A stretch of 64,000 nt of DNA from Tissierellia bacterium (GTDB lineage Bacteria; Bacillota; Clostridia; Tissierellales; Peptoniphilaceae). Under the pieces are notes generated by a model. It had not been told where the DNA came from. It did not search any database and was given only the letters and a program-made list of their open reading frames with translations. Positions 1 through 8,254 of the stretch are shown here, piece after piece. The DNA lies in assembly GCA_030535395.1 (NCBI GenBank), contig JAUNLK010000001.1, positions 1-64,000 on the forward strand, in the 5' to 3' direction. The position numbers and the translations under genes are program-made. Each line of letters begins with the position of its first letter. The first letter of the stretch is position 1.

Positions 1-1
1 G

Positions 2-991
2 GAAGAGCCTCAAGTAGCGGAAGAGCCTGAAATGGTGGAAGCGGTCCAAGAGCCCCGGGAGGAGAAGGTGGGCTTCTTTGGCCGCCTGAAAAAGGGCCTG
101 AAAAAGACCCGCCAGGACTTCAACTACAAGATCAATGACATTCTGGGCAACTATGTAAAAATTGACGAGGAGATGATGGAGGACCTGGAGGATCTCTTGA
201 TCTCCGCCGACATCGGCATGGAGACCACCATGAAGCTCATCGACAATTTGCGGGACACCATTCGGGATGAGCAGATCCAAGATCCCAAGGAAGTGAAGCC
301 CCTCCTGGCCCGGGAGATGGAGGCCATCCTCAACAAAAATTCCGAGGCACAGGGCCTGAGCATCGAGCCTCTGCCCGCCATCATCCTGGTGGTGGGGGTC
401 AATGGCGTGGGGAAGACCACCACCATTGGAAAACTGGCCTATCGTTTTCAAAAGGAGGGAAGATCCGTCCTCATAGCAGCTGCCGACACCTTCCGGGCGG
501 CGGCCATTGAACAGATCAAGACCTGGGCCGAGCGCTCCAATACCCCCGTCATCGCCCACCAGGAGGGCTCCGACCCCGCCTCCGTGGTCTACGACGGCAT
601 CCAGGCGGCCAAATCCCGAGGGGTGGACATCCTCATCTGCGACACCGCCGGAAGACTCCACAATAAGAAAAACCTCATGAACGAACTGGAAAAGATCAAT
701 CGGGTCATCCAGCGGGAGTACCCCGAGGCCACCAAGGAGCACCTCTTGGTTCTGGACGCCACCACGGGGCAAAATGCCCTCCTCCAGGCCAAGACCTTCC
801 ACGAGGCCACCGATCTCACGGGCATCGTCCTCACCAAATTGGACGGCACCGCCAAGGGCGGGGTGGTGCTGCCCCTGGTGGACTCCATGAATCTCCCCAT
901 CAAACTCATAGGGGTGGGAGAGGGCATGGAGGACCTCCAGGATTTCTCCGGAGCCGATTTTGCCCGAGCACTCCTCCAGGAAGAGGGCTAA
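2..991 (+). CDS. ftsY: Signal recognition particle receptor FtsY (5'-truncated by window edge)
   Basis: SRP receptor GTPase that docks ribosome-nascent chain-SRP complexes at the membrane. The frame is open to the window edge, so the true start lies outside; an ATG at 32 is internal to an acidic, Glu-rich N-terminal A domain and should not be taken as the start. The NG domain follows: G1 loop [10 protein letters not shown] (near nt 397-426), [11 protein letters not shown]3 [11 protein letters not shown]4 [10 protein letters not shown]. It ends in the usual C-terminal GxGEGxxDLxxF region. In most Firmicutes ylxM-ffh follows directly; here the ornithine genes intervene. No terminator hairpin is evident after the stop. 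Confidence 0.97.
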   Translation, partial: EEPQVAEEPEMVEAVQEPREEKVGFFGRLKKGLKKTRQDFNYKINDILGNYVKIDEEMMEDLEDLLISADIGMETTMKLIDNLRDTIRDEQIQDPKEVKPLLAREMEAILNKNSEAQGLSIEPLPAIILVVGVNGVGKTTTIGKLAYRFQKEGRSVLIAAADTFRAAAIEQIKTWAERSNTPVIAHQEGSDPASVVYDGIQAAKSRGVDILICDTAGRLHNKKNLMNELEKINRVIQREYPEATKEHLLVLDATTGQNALLQAKTFHEATDLTGIVLTKLDGTAKGGVVLPLVDSMNLPIKLIGVGEGMEDLQDFSGADFARALLQEEG

Positions 992-1027
992 TCTTCAATA
1001 AATCAAAAGTTAAAAAAATGTTTTCTC

Positions 1028-1056
1028 TTGAAATCGTTTTTCAGATCGTTCATAAT
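1028..1056 (+). promoter_or_regulatory. Sigma-A-type promoter for the ornithine operon
   Basis: TTGAAA at 1028-1033 and CATAAT at 1051-1056 are separated by 17 bp. It lies in an AT-rich gap and points at ortA, leaving an untranslated leader of roughly 120 nt. The leader (about 1063-1185) is far more AT-rich than the flanking genes and carries the 8-mer TGAATATT twice (1073-1080, 1156-1163). I see no cobalamin riboswitch consensus. Function of the leader is unknown. Confidence 0.6.
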
Positions 1057-1185
1057 AGAGGGTGATAGATACTGAATATTCGCTTTATTGGTCACTTTTT
1101 TGAGAAAGTCAAAAGGGTTACACGATTTCTTAAAAAATGAACAATTTTAGAAAAGTGAATATTTGAACATCGAAAGGAGTCATGT

Positions 1186-1497
1186 ATGGATGCAAAAAAA
1201 GGTGAATGGGTACGTATCCAATCCATTGTACTGCCTGCAGGGGAACGGGCCAGTTCCGTTCCTGAAGATACTGCCGGAAAGCCTTTAGAGCTTTGGAACA
1301 AGGGATTCCTCTTAAACGATTCCGCCTCCATTGGCGATGAAGTTGAAGTGGAGACCTACATCGGTCGCAAAGTTTCGGGAAAACTCGTGGAAGTGGCCCC
1401 CCACTGGACCCACAACTACGGCGATTACATTCCTGAAACGGAATTCATCGGCAGACAGGCACGTGAAATTCTGGAGCAAGAGGGAGGTTTAAATTGA
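1186..1497 (+). CDS. ortA: 2-amino-4-ketopentanoate thiolase, alpha subunit (OrtA)
   Basis: Small subunit (103 aa) of the PLP enzyme that cleaves 2-amino-4-ketopentanoate with CoA to D-alanine and acetyl-CoA, the last step of oxidative ornithine degradation. The size and the sequence (VLPAGERASSVPEDT; GRKVSGKLVEVAPHWTHNYG near the C-terminus) fit OrtA. It starts at ATG 1186 behind a GAAAGGAG site. The stop overlaps the start of ortB by 4 bases, so the two subunits are probably translationally coupled. It opens the operon; the expected upstream partner ord (2,4-diaminopentanoate dehydrogenase) is not present. Confidence 0.88.
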   Translation: MDAKKGEWVRIQSIVLPAGERASSVPEDTAGKPLELWNKGFLLNDSASIGDEVEVETYIGRKVSGKLVEVAPHWTHNYGDYIPETEFIGRQAREILEQEGGLN

Positions 1498-2918
1498 GCT
1501 TGGACATGAGCTATGAAGCGGTCATGGGTCGCCGGGAGCAAATCCTCGATAAGGCCCTGGGCTTTAATTACGATCAATTTGAATCCGGTTCCATCGCCTT
1601 CGACTACGAGGGCATGATGAATGCAGTTCCCTACAGCTTTGAAGAAATTCGGGACTATCAATTGGCCCACGGCGTGGGCAATACCCCCCTCCGGGAGCTG
1701 AGAAACATCTCTGCACTGGCTCGAAGCGTAGCGGAAGAGGGCAAGGGCGCTCGCATCTTTGTCAAGGACGAGGCCAACAATATCTCCGGATCCTACAAGG
1801 CACGTCGTGCATCCACCAGTGTGCAGTACGCCAAGAGCAAGGGCTACAAGGGCGTCATTGCCGCCACCAGTGGCAACTACGGCACCGGCGTGGCCACCCA
1901 AGCCTGCATGGTGGGCCTCAAGTGTATTGTGGTTCAAGAGACCTTCGACTCCAATCAAGTGGGACAGCCTGAAATCATTGAAAAAGCCAGAGCCTGCGAG
2001 GCTATTGGGGCGGAAGTTGCCCAGCTCACCGTAGGGCCCGAGCTCTTCTACTACAACCTGGTGCTTCTGGAAGAAACTGGTTTCTTCAATGCCAGCCTCT
2101 ACTCTCCTCTGGGCATCGCTGGGGTGGAAACCCTAGGGGTGGAAATCGCCGAGGAGTGCATGGAAAAATACGGCAAGTACCCCGAAGTGGTCATCGCCAC
2201 CAATGCCGGTGGGGGCAACCTCACAGGTACCGCCCGGGGACTCCTCCGTGCCGGCGCCAAGGACACCAAGGTCATTGCAGCCAGTGTCAACCTCTCGGGT
2301 CTGCACATGGCCAGTGACAAGCAGTTCAACCGCAAGAGCTTTACCACCGGTCACACCGGCTTCGGTATTCCCTTTGCCACCTATCCGGACCGTTCCGACG
2401 TTCCCCGTTCCTCCGCTCGTCCCCTCCGTTACCTGGACCAATACTTCACCGTAACCCAGGGTTCCGTCTTCTACATCACTGAGCTGTTGGCTCAAGTGGA
2501 AGGTATGGAACGTGGACCTGCAGGAAACACCTCCCTGGCCGTTGCCTTCCACGTGGCTCAAACATTGCCCGAGGATGCCATTGTGGTTGTTCAAGAGACC
2601 GAATACACGGGAGCTGGTAAGCACGTCAATCCCCAACTCACCTTTGCCAAGAAAAATGGCATCAAGGTCATCGTAGGGGACCCCAAGGACGAAGTGCCCG
2701 GAGAAAACATCGTGATTCCCGAACATCCCAGCAAGATCTTGGTCACCGAGCTGGATGTCAATCGCACCAAGAAGTCCTATGTCAAGAACGCCTACAAAAA
2801 CCACAAGGTGGACAAGGTCACCAAGGGCGACATTAAATTCCTGGCAGAGGAAATCAAGGCCGACGAAGCACTGGTCATCGAATTTTTGGAAGAACTGGAA
2901 ATTCCATACGAAAAATAA
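1494..2918 (+). CDS. ortB: 2-amino-4-ketopentanoate thiolase, beta subunit (OrtB)
   Basis: PLP-dependent catalytic subunit (474 aa), fold-type II, related to threonine synthase/cysteine synthase. Visible features: the PLP-lysine motif NNISGSYKARRA near residue 100, ATSGNYGTGVA, and a glycine-rich phosphate-binding loop ATNAGGGNLTGTARG. With OrtA it performs the CoA-dependent thiolytic cleavage. The TTG start at 1494 sits after GGGAGGT (1484-1490) and overlaps the ortA stop; an ATG at 1506 is an alternative. The C-terminal ~60 residues are Lys-rich. Followed after 18 bp by oraS. Confidence 0.9.
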   Translation: MSLDMSYEAVMGRREQILDKALGFNYDQFESGSIAFDYEGMMNAVPYSFEEIRDYQLAHGVGNTPLRELRNISALARSVAEEGKGARIFVKDEANNISGSYKARRASTSVQYAKSKGYKGVIAATSGNYGTGVATQACMVGLKCIVVQETFDSNQVGQPEIIEKARACEAIGAEVAQLTVGPELFYYNLVLLEETGFFNASLYSPLGIAGVETLGVEIAEECMEKYGKYPEVVIATNAGGGNLTGTARGLLRAGAKDTKVIAASVNLSGLHMASDKQFNRKSFTTGHTGFGIPFATYPDRSDVPRSSARPLRYLDQYFTVTQGSVFYITELLAQVEGMERGPAGNTSLAVAFHVAQTLPEDAIVVVQETEYTGAGKHVNPQLTFAKKNGIKVIVGDPKDEVPGENIVIPEHPSKILVTELDVNRTKKSYVKNAYKNHKVDKVTKGDIKFLAEEIKADEALVIEFLEELEIPYEK

Positions 2919-2936
2919 ATTTTAGGGGGAATAAAT

Positions 2937-3302
2937 ATGGAAAGACAAGATGATTTTCAAGAAAGAAGAAAGCATCTCAGCAACCTCTCTGAAGACGAAC
3001 TAAAGGCAAAATTCTGGGAACTCATCGGTGAGATCGTAGATCCCATTGCCGATTACGCCTACAAACACACCACACCCTCCATTGAGCGCTCCGTCCTCTT
3101 GCGCATGGGCTTCTCCAGCATTGAAGCCACTGCCCTGGTAGAGGGAGTTCTGGACCGTGGACTCATTGGCCACGGTGCCGGTCACATTGTGTACCGCATT
3201 GCCAAGGAAAACAATTTGGACATTCGCGATGCAGGTCTTGCCCTTGTAGACGGAAAATACTGGGATCAAGCCGTTGAAATCTTCAAAGGAGGGGAACAAT
3301 AA
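2937..3302 (+). CDS. oraS: D-ornithine 4,5-aminomutase small subunit (OraS)
   Basis: 121-residue S subunit of the adenosylcobalamin- and PLP-dependent D-ornithine 4,5-aminomutase, which moves the terminal amino group of D-ornithine to give 2,4-diaminopentanoate. Length matches the family. Landmarks: FQERRKHLSNLSEDELKAKF at the N-terminus, and a middle part with SIERSVLLRMGFSS and GHGAGHIVYRIA. The RBS AGGGGGAA precedes the ATG. The stop overlaps the next start as TAATG, which indicates coupling to oraE and equimolar synthesis. Confidence 0.93.
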   Translation: MERQDDFQERRKHLSNLSEDELKAKFWELIGEIVDPIADYAYKHTTPSIERSVLLRMGFSSIEATALVEGVLDRGLIGHGAGHIVYRIAKENNLDIRDAGLALVDGKYWDQAVEIFKGGEQ

Positions 3303-5605
3303 TGTTAGAGTGGAAAAACATCAAGGACGACTATCGAGTTCTGGAACTGACTCCTGAAGAAGAAGAAAAACGGATGAATGGGATGAAACCCCTGAAAGCC
3401 GATGAAAAAATTGACATTGTAGAGCTCTTAAAGGGCCTGGAAAACTACTATCCCAAGAGCCGTGGATGGCACTGGCGGAATGGCCGGGACGAAAAGCGCC
3501 GCATTGGCGAATTCGACTTCTACGAGACCTCCGAGCCTCTGAAGAACTCCGTGCCCCTGCCCGCAGCTGCTTCCCTGGACAATATCGACCCCCAACCCTC
3601 TCCCGTAATCACCACGGAGATTGCCTCCGGTCGCTTTGAAGACGACATTCGGAGAATGCGCATGGCCGCTTGGCACGGTGCAGACCACCTCATGGTCATC
3701 CGTACCGCTGGTCAGTCTCACTTTGAAGGTCTCATCGAGGGGAGTCCCCAAGGTACCGGTGGTAACCCCATCTCCCGGAAACACCTCCGCGCTCAGCGCA
3801 AGGCCATTGACCTGATGGAAGAAGAAGTCGGTCGTCCCATTAACTACCACTCCTATGTTTCCGGTGTTGCCGGTCCTGAAGTTGCCGTTCTCTTCACTGA
3901 AGAGGGCATCAACGGGGCCCACCAAGACCCCCAATACAATGTGCTCTATCGGAACATCAATATGGTCCGCTCCTTTGTAGACGCCGCCGAAGCAAAGACC
4001 GTTATGGCCTATGCCGGTATCGCACAAATTGACGGGGCACACAATGCCAACGCCACAGCCATCAAGGCTTGGAATGTAATGCCTGAGCTTTTGGTACAAC
4101 ACGGCATCAACTCCCTCTACTCGGTAAAAACCGGGATGAAGAAGAGCAATATCTGCCTGTCCACCGTACCTCCCACCGCTCAGCCCGCACCCAATATGAG
4201 AATCGACATGCCCTATGCCATTGCACTTCGTGACTTCTTCGATGAGTACAAAATGCGTGCTCAGCAGAACACCAAGTACATGACGGCATCGGCTCGGGAA
4301 GCTACCGTTACCCACATCATCGACATTCTCATTTCCAGCTTGACCAGTGCAGATATCCAATCCACCATTACGCCCGACGAGGGACGAAATGTACCCTGGC
4401 ATATCTACAACATGGAAGCCATCGACAATGCCAAACAGGCCTTTGCAGGCTTCGACGGTCTGAAACAAATCCTCGCCATTCGCCGCGACGAAGATCCCTT
4501 AAAGAGCGACATCCGCGACCTCAAAGAGCGGGCAGTCCTCTATCTGGAAGAAATCATCGAAGTTGGCGGCTACTTCAACGCCGTGGAACAGGGCTTCTTT
4601 GTTGACTCCGCTCTGTATCCCGAACGCAATGGCGACGGTATTGCCCGTGAAATCGAGGGCGGCGTAGGTGCAGGCACCGTTTACGAGCGGGCCGACGACT
4701 ACATGGCTCCCGTAACTGCCCACTACGGCTACAACAATGTGGCCCAATACGATGAATCTGCCAAGGATTCCCCTGCAGATCTCATTGGCGGCAGCACTTT
4801 CGAACTCCCCGAAAAAATCGTCTACATTGACGAGTTGGACGAAACCGACAATGTCAATGTACGTCTGGAAGAAACCAGCAAATACAGAAACACCAACTTC
4901 ATCATTCCCGAAATGGAATGGACTGGCGACGGGATCATCATGGTCAATATGTTCCTGCCCGTAGAAATTCGCACCGCTGAATTCGCAGCAATTCAAGTGG
5001 GTGAAAAGCTCGGTCTCAAGGAAGTTGAAGTCATCAATATGGAAGTAATGCAACAGGCCGAAGGTACCCGCGTTGAAATCAAGGGTCACGTTGACTTTGA
5101 CATCGACCTGTCCAAACTCGTCATTCCTCCCAAGCCCGAAATCCTCTCCGACGAAGAGCTCCGGGATGCCATTAAGGAAAAACCCATGACCGTCGTTGCC
5201 GGAACCATTGGGGAAGACGAACACTCGGTAGGTCTGAGAGAAATCATCGACATCAAGCACGGTGGGGTTGAAAAATACGGTATCAAGGTTCACTACCTGG
5301 GCACCAGTGTTCCCCCGGAAAAATTGGTCGACGCAGCCATTGAAGTCAATGCCGACGGTATGCTGGCATCCACCATCATCTCCCACGATGACATCCACTA
5401 TCGCAATATGAGCAAGATCAACCAAATTGCCATTGAAAAGGGCATTCGGGACAAGGTCATCATCGTCTCCGGTGGTACCCAAGTGTCCAATGAGCTTGCT
5501 GTGAAGAACGGTATGGATGCCGGATTTGGTCGTGGCAGCCACGGTAACCACGTTGCTACTTTCCTTGTAAAAGAAAGGGAAAGAAGAGAGAATGGCGAAA
5601 ATTAG
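3302..5605 (+). CDS. oraE: D-ornithine 4,5-aminomutase large subunit (OraE)
   Basis: Catalytic subunit (767 aa) that binds adenosylcobalamin and PLP. The TIM-barrel part occupies roughly residues 60-560. The C-terminal Rossmann B12 domain shows the base-off DxHxxG signature as DEHSVG at 639-644, with His641 the expected cobalt ligand, followed by YLGTSVPPEKLVDAA and the terminal VSGGTQ and GFGRGSHG loops. Length agrees with the clostridial enzyme. Radical B12 enzymes are inactivated during turnover, which fits the reactivase-like gene that follows and overlaps by 14 bases. Confidence 0.95.
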   Translation: MLEWKNIKDDYRVLELTPEEEEKRMNGMKPLKADEKIDIVELLKGLENYYPKSRGWHWRNGRDEKRRIGEFDFYETSEPLKNSVPLPAAASLDNIDPQPSPVITTEIASGRFEDDIRRMRMAAWHGADHLMVIRTAGQSHFEGLIEGSPQGTGGNPISRKHLRAQRKAIDLMEEEVGRPINYHSYVSGVAGPEVAVLFTEEGINGAHQDPQYNVLYRNINMVRSFVDAAEAKTVMAYAGIAQIDGAHNANATAIKAWNVMPELLVQHGINSLYSVKTGMKKSNICLSTVPPTAQPAPNMRIDMPYAIALRDFFDEYKMRAQQNTKYMTASAREATVTHIIDILISSLTSADIQSTITPDEGRNVPWHIYNMEAIDNAKQAFAGFDGLKQILAIRRDEDPLKSDIRDLKERAVLYLEEIIEVGGYFNAVEQGFFVDSALYPERNGDGIAREIEGGVGAGTVYERADDYMAPVTAHYGYNNVAQYDESAKDSPADLIGGSTFELPEKIVYIDELDETDNVNVRLEETSKYRNTNFIIPEMEWTGDGIIMVNMFLPVEIRTAEFAAIQVGEKLGLKEVEVINMEVMQQAEGTRVEIKGHVDFDIDLSKLVIPPKPEILSDEELRDAIKEKPMTVVAGTIGEDEHSVGLREIIDIKHGGVEKYGIKVHYLGTSVPPEKLVDAAIEVNADGMLASTIISHDDIHYRNMSKINQIAIEKGIRDKVIIVSGGTQVSNELAVKNGMDAGFGRGSHGNHVATFLVKERERRENGEN

Positions 5606-6956
5606 TCTACTCATTGCAGAAATTGGCTCGACAACCACAGCGGTCAATGGATTCCAGTTTGACGGGGATCAATCACGCTTCGTCGGACAGGGACAGTCCT
5701 ACACCACTGTCGAAGAGGGGGATGTAAACATCGGAGTGATGGCGGCCATTGACGACTTGAAAAAGAACATCAATGACCCCGAACTCCAGTGGGAGCAGCT
5801 CATCGCTACGAGCTCAGCTGCAGGTGGACTCAAGATGTCTGTTCACGGCCTGGTCTACGACATGACCGTGAAGGCGGCCAAAGAGGCCGCCCTGGGGGCC
5901 GGCGCTAATCTTAAAATGATTACCGCCGGTAAACTCCGGAGACTGGATCTAAAAAAACTCGAAGAATTACAACCCAATATCATTCTCCTGGCAGGCGGCA
6001 CCGACTATGGGGAGCGGGACACGGCCATTGAAAACGCCGAGGCCATTGCATCCCTCAAGCTCAAGGCCCCTGTCATCTATGCGGGAAATGTGGAGAATGA
6101 CGAGGAAATTAAGCTCATTTTTGATGAAGCCGGTATGGAGTGCTACATTGTAGACAATGTCTATCCCCGCATCGACGCATTGAATATTGAGCCCACGCGA
6201 CAAGTCATCCAGGAAGTATTTGAGCGCCACATCATCCACGCCCCAGGCATGGAGAAGATCAATGAATTGGTCACAGGGCCCATTATGCCCACCCCTGGCG
6301 CTGTAATGGCCGCTGCCAAGCTCCTCCACGAAGACCTGGGGGATTTGGTGGTCATTGACGTCGGTGGTGCCACCACAGACGTCCACTCGGTCTCTGAAGT
6401 CAGCGAGGAGATTCAAAGAATCCTCATTGCTCCCGAGCCCAAGGCCAAGCGCTCCGTGGAGGGAGACTTGGGCTGCTATGTGAGCATGCCCAGCGTGGTG
6501 GAATTTGTAGGAAAAGAGGAGATTGCAAAGCGTCTCAATATCAGCCTTGAGGAGCTGGAGGAGCTCATGGAGCGCCACAAACCCATTCCCGAGGAAGAGC
6601 TGGACATCGCCTTCACTGAGATCCTGGCGGAATACGCCACGGTGACGGCCATGAAGCGCCATGCCGGTACCTTCCGGGATATGTACGGGGCCGAGGGCAA
6701 GAAGACCCTGGCTCAAGGTAAGGACCTCACTCCGGTGCGCTACATCATCGGAACCGGGGGCGCCCTGACTCGTCTGCCTCATCGAGTGGAAATTATGGAG
6801 AAAATTGCAAAATCCAACAATGGCTACGAGTTGTTGCCAACAAGAGAAGCGAAGATCCTGGTGGAAAAGGACTACATCATGGCCTCTTTGGGGGTCATGA
6901 GCCGGGAATATCCCGAGCGAGCTTTGGATGTTCTGAAACAGAGCCTATCGCTTTAA
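5592..6956 (+). CDS. GlmL-like ASKHA ATPase, probable OraSE reactivating factor
   Basis: 454 aa, MutL/GlmL family (the glutamate mutase-associated ASKHA proteins, not mismatch MutL). Phosphate-binding signatures: IGSTTT at residues 11-16 and VIDVGGATTD near 253-262; adenosine region GTGGALTRLP near the end. In ornithine and glutamate mutase operons these proteins are thought to exchange damaged cobalamin or reactivate the mutase; that role is inferred from family and position. ATG 5592 overlaps oraE. It is followed by a strong hairpin terminator, so this is the formal end of the ort/ora transcript. Confidence 0.85.
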   Translation: MAKISLLIAEIGSTTTAVNGFQFDGDQSRFVGQGQSYTTVEEGDVNIGVMAAIDDLKKNINDPELQWEQLIATSSAAGGLKMSVHGLVYDMTVKAAKEAALGAGANLKMITAGKLRRLDLKKLEELQPNIILLAGGTDYGERDTAIENAEAIASLKLKAPVIYAGNVENDEEIKLIFDEAGMECYIVDNVYPRIDALNIEPTRQVIQEVFERHIIHAPGMEKINELVTGPIMPTPGAVMAAAKLLHEDLGDLVVIDVGGATTDVHSVSEVSEEIQRILIAPEPKAKRSVEGDLGCYVSMPSVVEFVGKEEIAKRLNISLEELEELMERHKPIPEEELDIAFTEILAEYATVTAMKRHAGTFRDMYGAEGKKTLAQGKDLTPVRYIIGTGGALTRLPHRVEIMEKIAKSNNGYELLPTREAKILVEKDYIMASLGVMSREYPERALDVLKQSLSL

Positions 6957-6961
6957 TTTCA

Positions 6962-6992
6962 ATCTCTACAGCTCCGGCTGTAGAGATTTTTC
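6962..6992 (+). terminator. Rho-independent terminator (or attenuator) between reactivase and racemase genes
   Basis: Perfect 11-bp stem ATCTCTACAGC (6962-6972) / GCTGTAGAGAT (6977-6987), 4-base loop, then TTTTTCTTT. Only 15 bp separate the U tract from the next start codon, too little for a promoter, so the downstream gene must rely on read-through or on a promoter inside the upstream gene. Confidence 0.88.
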
Positions 6993-7007
6993 TTTAAAGG
7001 AGATTCT

Positions 7008-8165
7008 ATGGAATTAAATCGGCCGGCGTGGCTGGAGGTCCATTTGGACCATTTGGAGCACAATATCGAAGTGATTCGCAAGAATGTCGCAGATCATACG
7101 GAAATTCTTTCCATTGTAAAGGCCGACGGCTATGGCTTTGGGGCCCGGGAAATTACCGCCGCCCAAAGGGAAATGGGCCTGAAGCACTTTGCCGTGGCCA
7201 CGGGCAATGAGGCCCTGGCCCTGAGAAGGGATTTTTCCGACATTGAAATTCTCATTTTGGGCTATGTCCCCGATGAGTCCTTGGAAAAAATCATCGAGGC
7301 GGAAATTGACTTTGCCCTCTACGACCTGGAAAAGGCCAAGAGGGTGGATGCCGTGGCCGCAAAATTGGGCAAAAAAGCCCGGGTGCACCTGGTTTTGGAC
7401 ACCGGCATGAGCCGCATTGGCTTTCAAGTGGTGCCCGAGACGGTGGATGCCATTGAGGAAATTTCCAAAATGGAGCACATCCAAATTGACGGGATGTTCA
7501 CCCACTTTGCCGTGGCAGACTCCGACGATGAGTTCACCCAGGGCCAGTACCAAGGATACCGGAAAATCGCCGATGCCCTCAAAGAGCGGGACATCCACGT
7601 GAAGGAGCACGTCTCCAACTCCCACGCCATCATTCGCCACCGCACCTTCGACCTGGACTATGTCCGTCCGGGCATCGTACAGTACGGCTCCGTGGAGGGG
7701 GACGACGAGCAGGGCAATTTCCCCGTGAAATTCGTGGGGAGCTTGAAGGCCAAAATTGGCCACTTGAAGGAACTCCCCGCGGGCCGGGGCGTGAGCTACG
7801 GCCTCACCTACACCACCACCAAGTGCACCAAGATTGCCACCATTCCCATTGGCTATGCCGACGGCCTGGAGCGGGGTCTCTCCGGAAAAATTGACATGCT
7901 GGTGGGGGGACAGCGCTGCCCTCAAATCGGCAGAATTTGCATGGACCAGTGCATGATCGACGTCACTGGAGTGGACTGTGCCGTTGGCGATGAAGTGGTC
8001 ATCATCGGCAAGCAGGGGGACAGCGAAATCACCATTGAGGAAGTGGCCGAAAAGAACGGCGAAATCCCCACTTCCTATGTCACCCACTTTAACAAGCGCC
8101 TGCCCAGGGTCTACACCCGAGGTGGCGAAGTTGTAAAAATTGTGGATCAGCTCCTGGACCGCTAA
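7008..8165 (+). CDS. Alanine racemase-family PLP enzyme (possible ornithine racemase)
   Basis: 385 aa fold-type III racemase. PLP lysine K38 in IVKADGYGFG, second catalytic base Tyr264 in GVSYGLTY, conserved GRICMDQCMIDVT, and LDTGMSRIGF containing the conserved Arg. The position that holds the carbamylated lysine in Bacillus alanine racemase is Val129 here. Alr normally supplies D-Ala for peptidoglycan; the neighbouring aminomutase needs D-ornithine, so a racemase acting on ornithine (alone or as well) is plausible from context. The RBS AAGGAG at 6997-7002 fixes the ATG. A terminator hairpin lies just upstream. Confidence 0.85.
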   Translation: MELNRPAWLEVHLDHLEHNIEVIRKNVADHTEILSIVKADGYGFGAREITAAQREMGLKHFAVATGNEALALRRDFSDIEILILGYVPDESLEKIIEAEIDFALYDLEKAKRVDAVAAKLGKKARVHLVLDTGMSRIGFQVVPETVDAIEEISKMEHIQIDGMFTHFAVADSDDEFTQGQYQGYRKIADALKERDIHVKEHVSNSHAIIRHRTFDLDYVRPGIVQYGSVEGDDEQGNFPVKFVGSLKAKIGHLKELPAGRGVSYGLTYTTTKCTKIATIPIGYADGLERGLSGKIDMLVGGQRCPQIGRICMDQCMIDVTGVDCAVGDEVVIIGKQGDSEITIEEVAEKNGEIPTSYVTHFNKRLPRVYTRGGEVVKIVDQLLDR

Positions 8166-8174
8166 AAATCGGCC

Positions 8175-8203
8175 TTGACAGGGGAGGATCGTCCAAGTAT
8201 AAT
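8175..8203 (+). promoter_or_regulatory. Consensus sigma-A promoter for the ylxM-ffh-rpsP operon
   Basis: TTGACA at 8175-8180, 17-bp spacer, TATAAT at 8198-8203: both hexamers are perfect. It starts within 10 bp of the racemase stop codon. Such a promoter fits a strong ribosomal/SRP operon. Confidence 0.9.
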
Positions 8204-8207
8204 ACGA

Positions 8208-8236
8208 GGGTCAAGTAAAACACTTGACCCTTTTGT
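8208..8236 (+). terminator. Hairpin at the transcription start, probable terminator of the racemase transcript
   Basis: GGGTCAAG (8208-8215) pairs with CTTGACCC (8223-8230), loop TAAAACA, then TTTTG. It begins about where RNA from the promoter at 8175 should start, so it can end upstream transcripts while becoming the 5' cap hairpin of the ylxM-ffh mRNA. Confidence 0.6.
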
Positions 8237-8254
8237 ATTGGAGTTGAAGCAGTA

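Noticed and set aside
1057..1185. Cobalamin riboswitch upstream of the B12-dependent aminomutase operon
   Set aside because: The leader is only about 120 nt, very AT-rich, and lacks the B12-box (GCCACTG-type) and the multi-stem layout; no match seen.
3428..4468. Long antisense open frames opposite oraE and many other genes
   Set aside because: They mirror strongly coding GC-rich genes, lack ribosome binding sites and show no family motifs.
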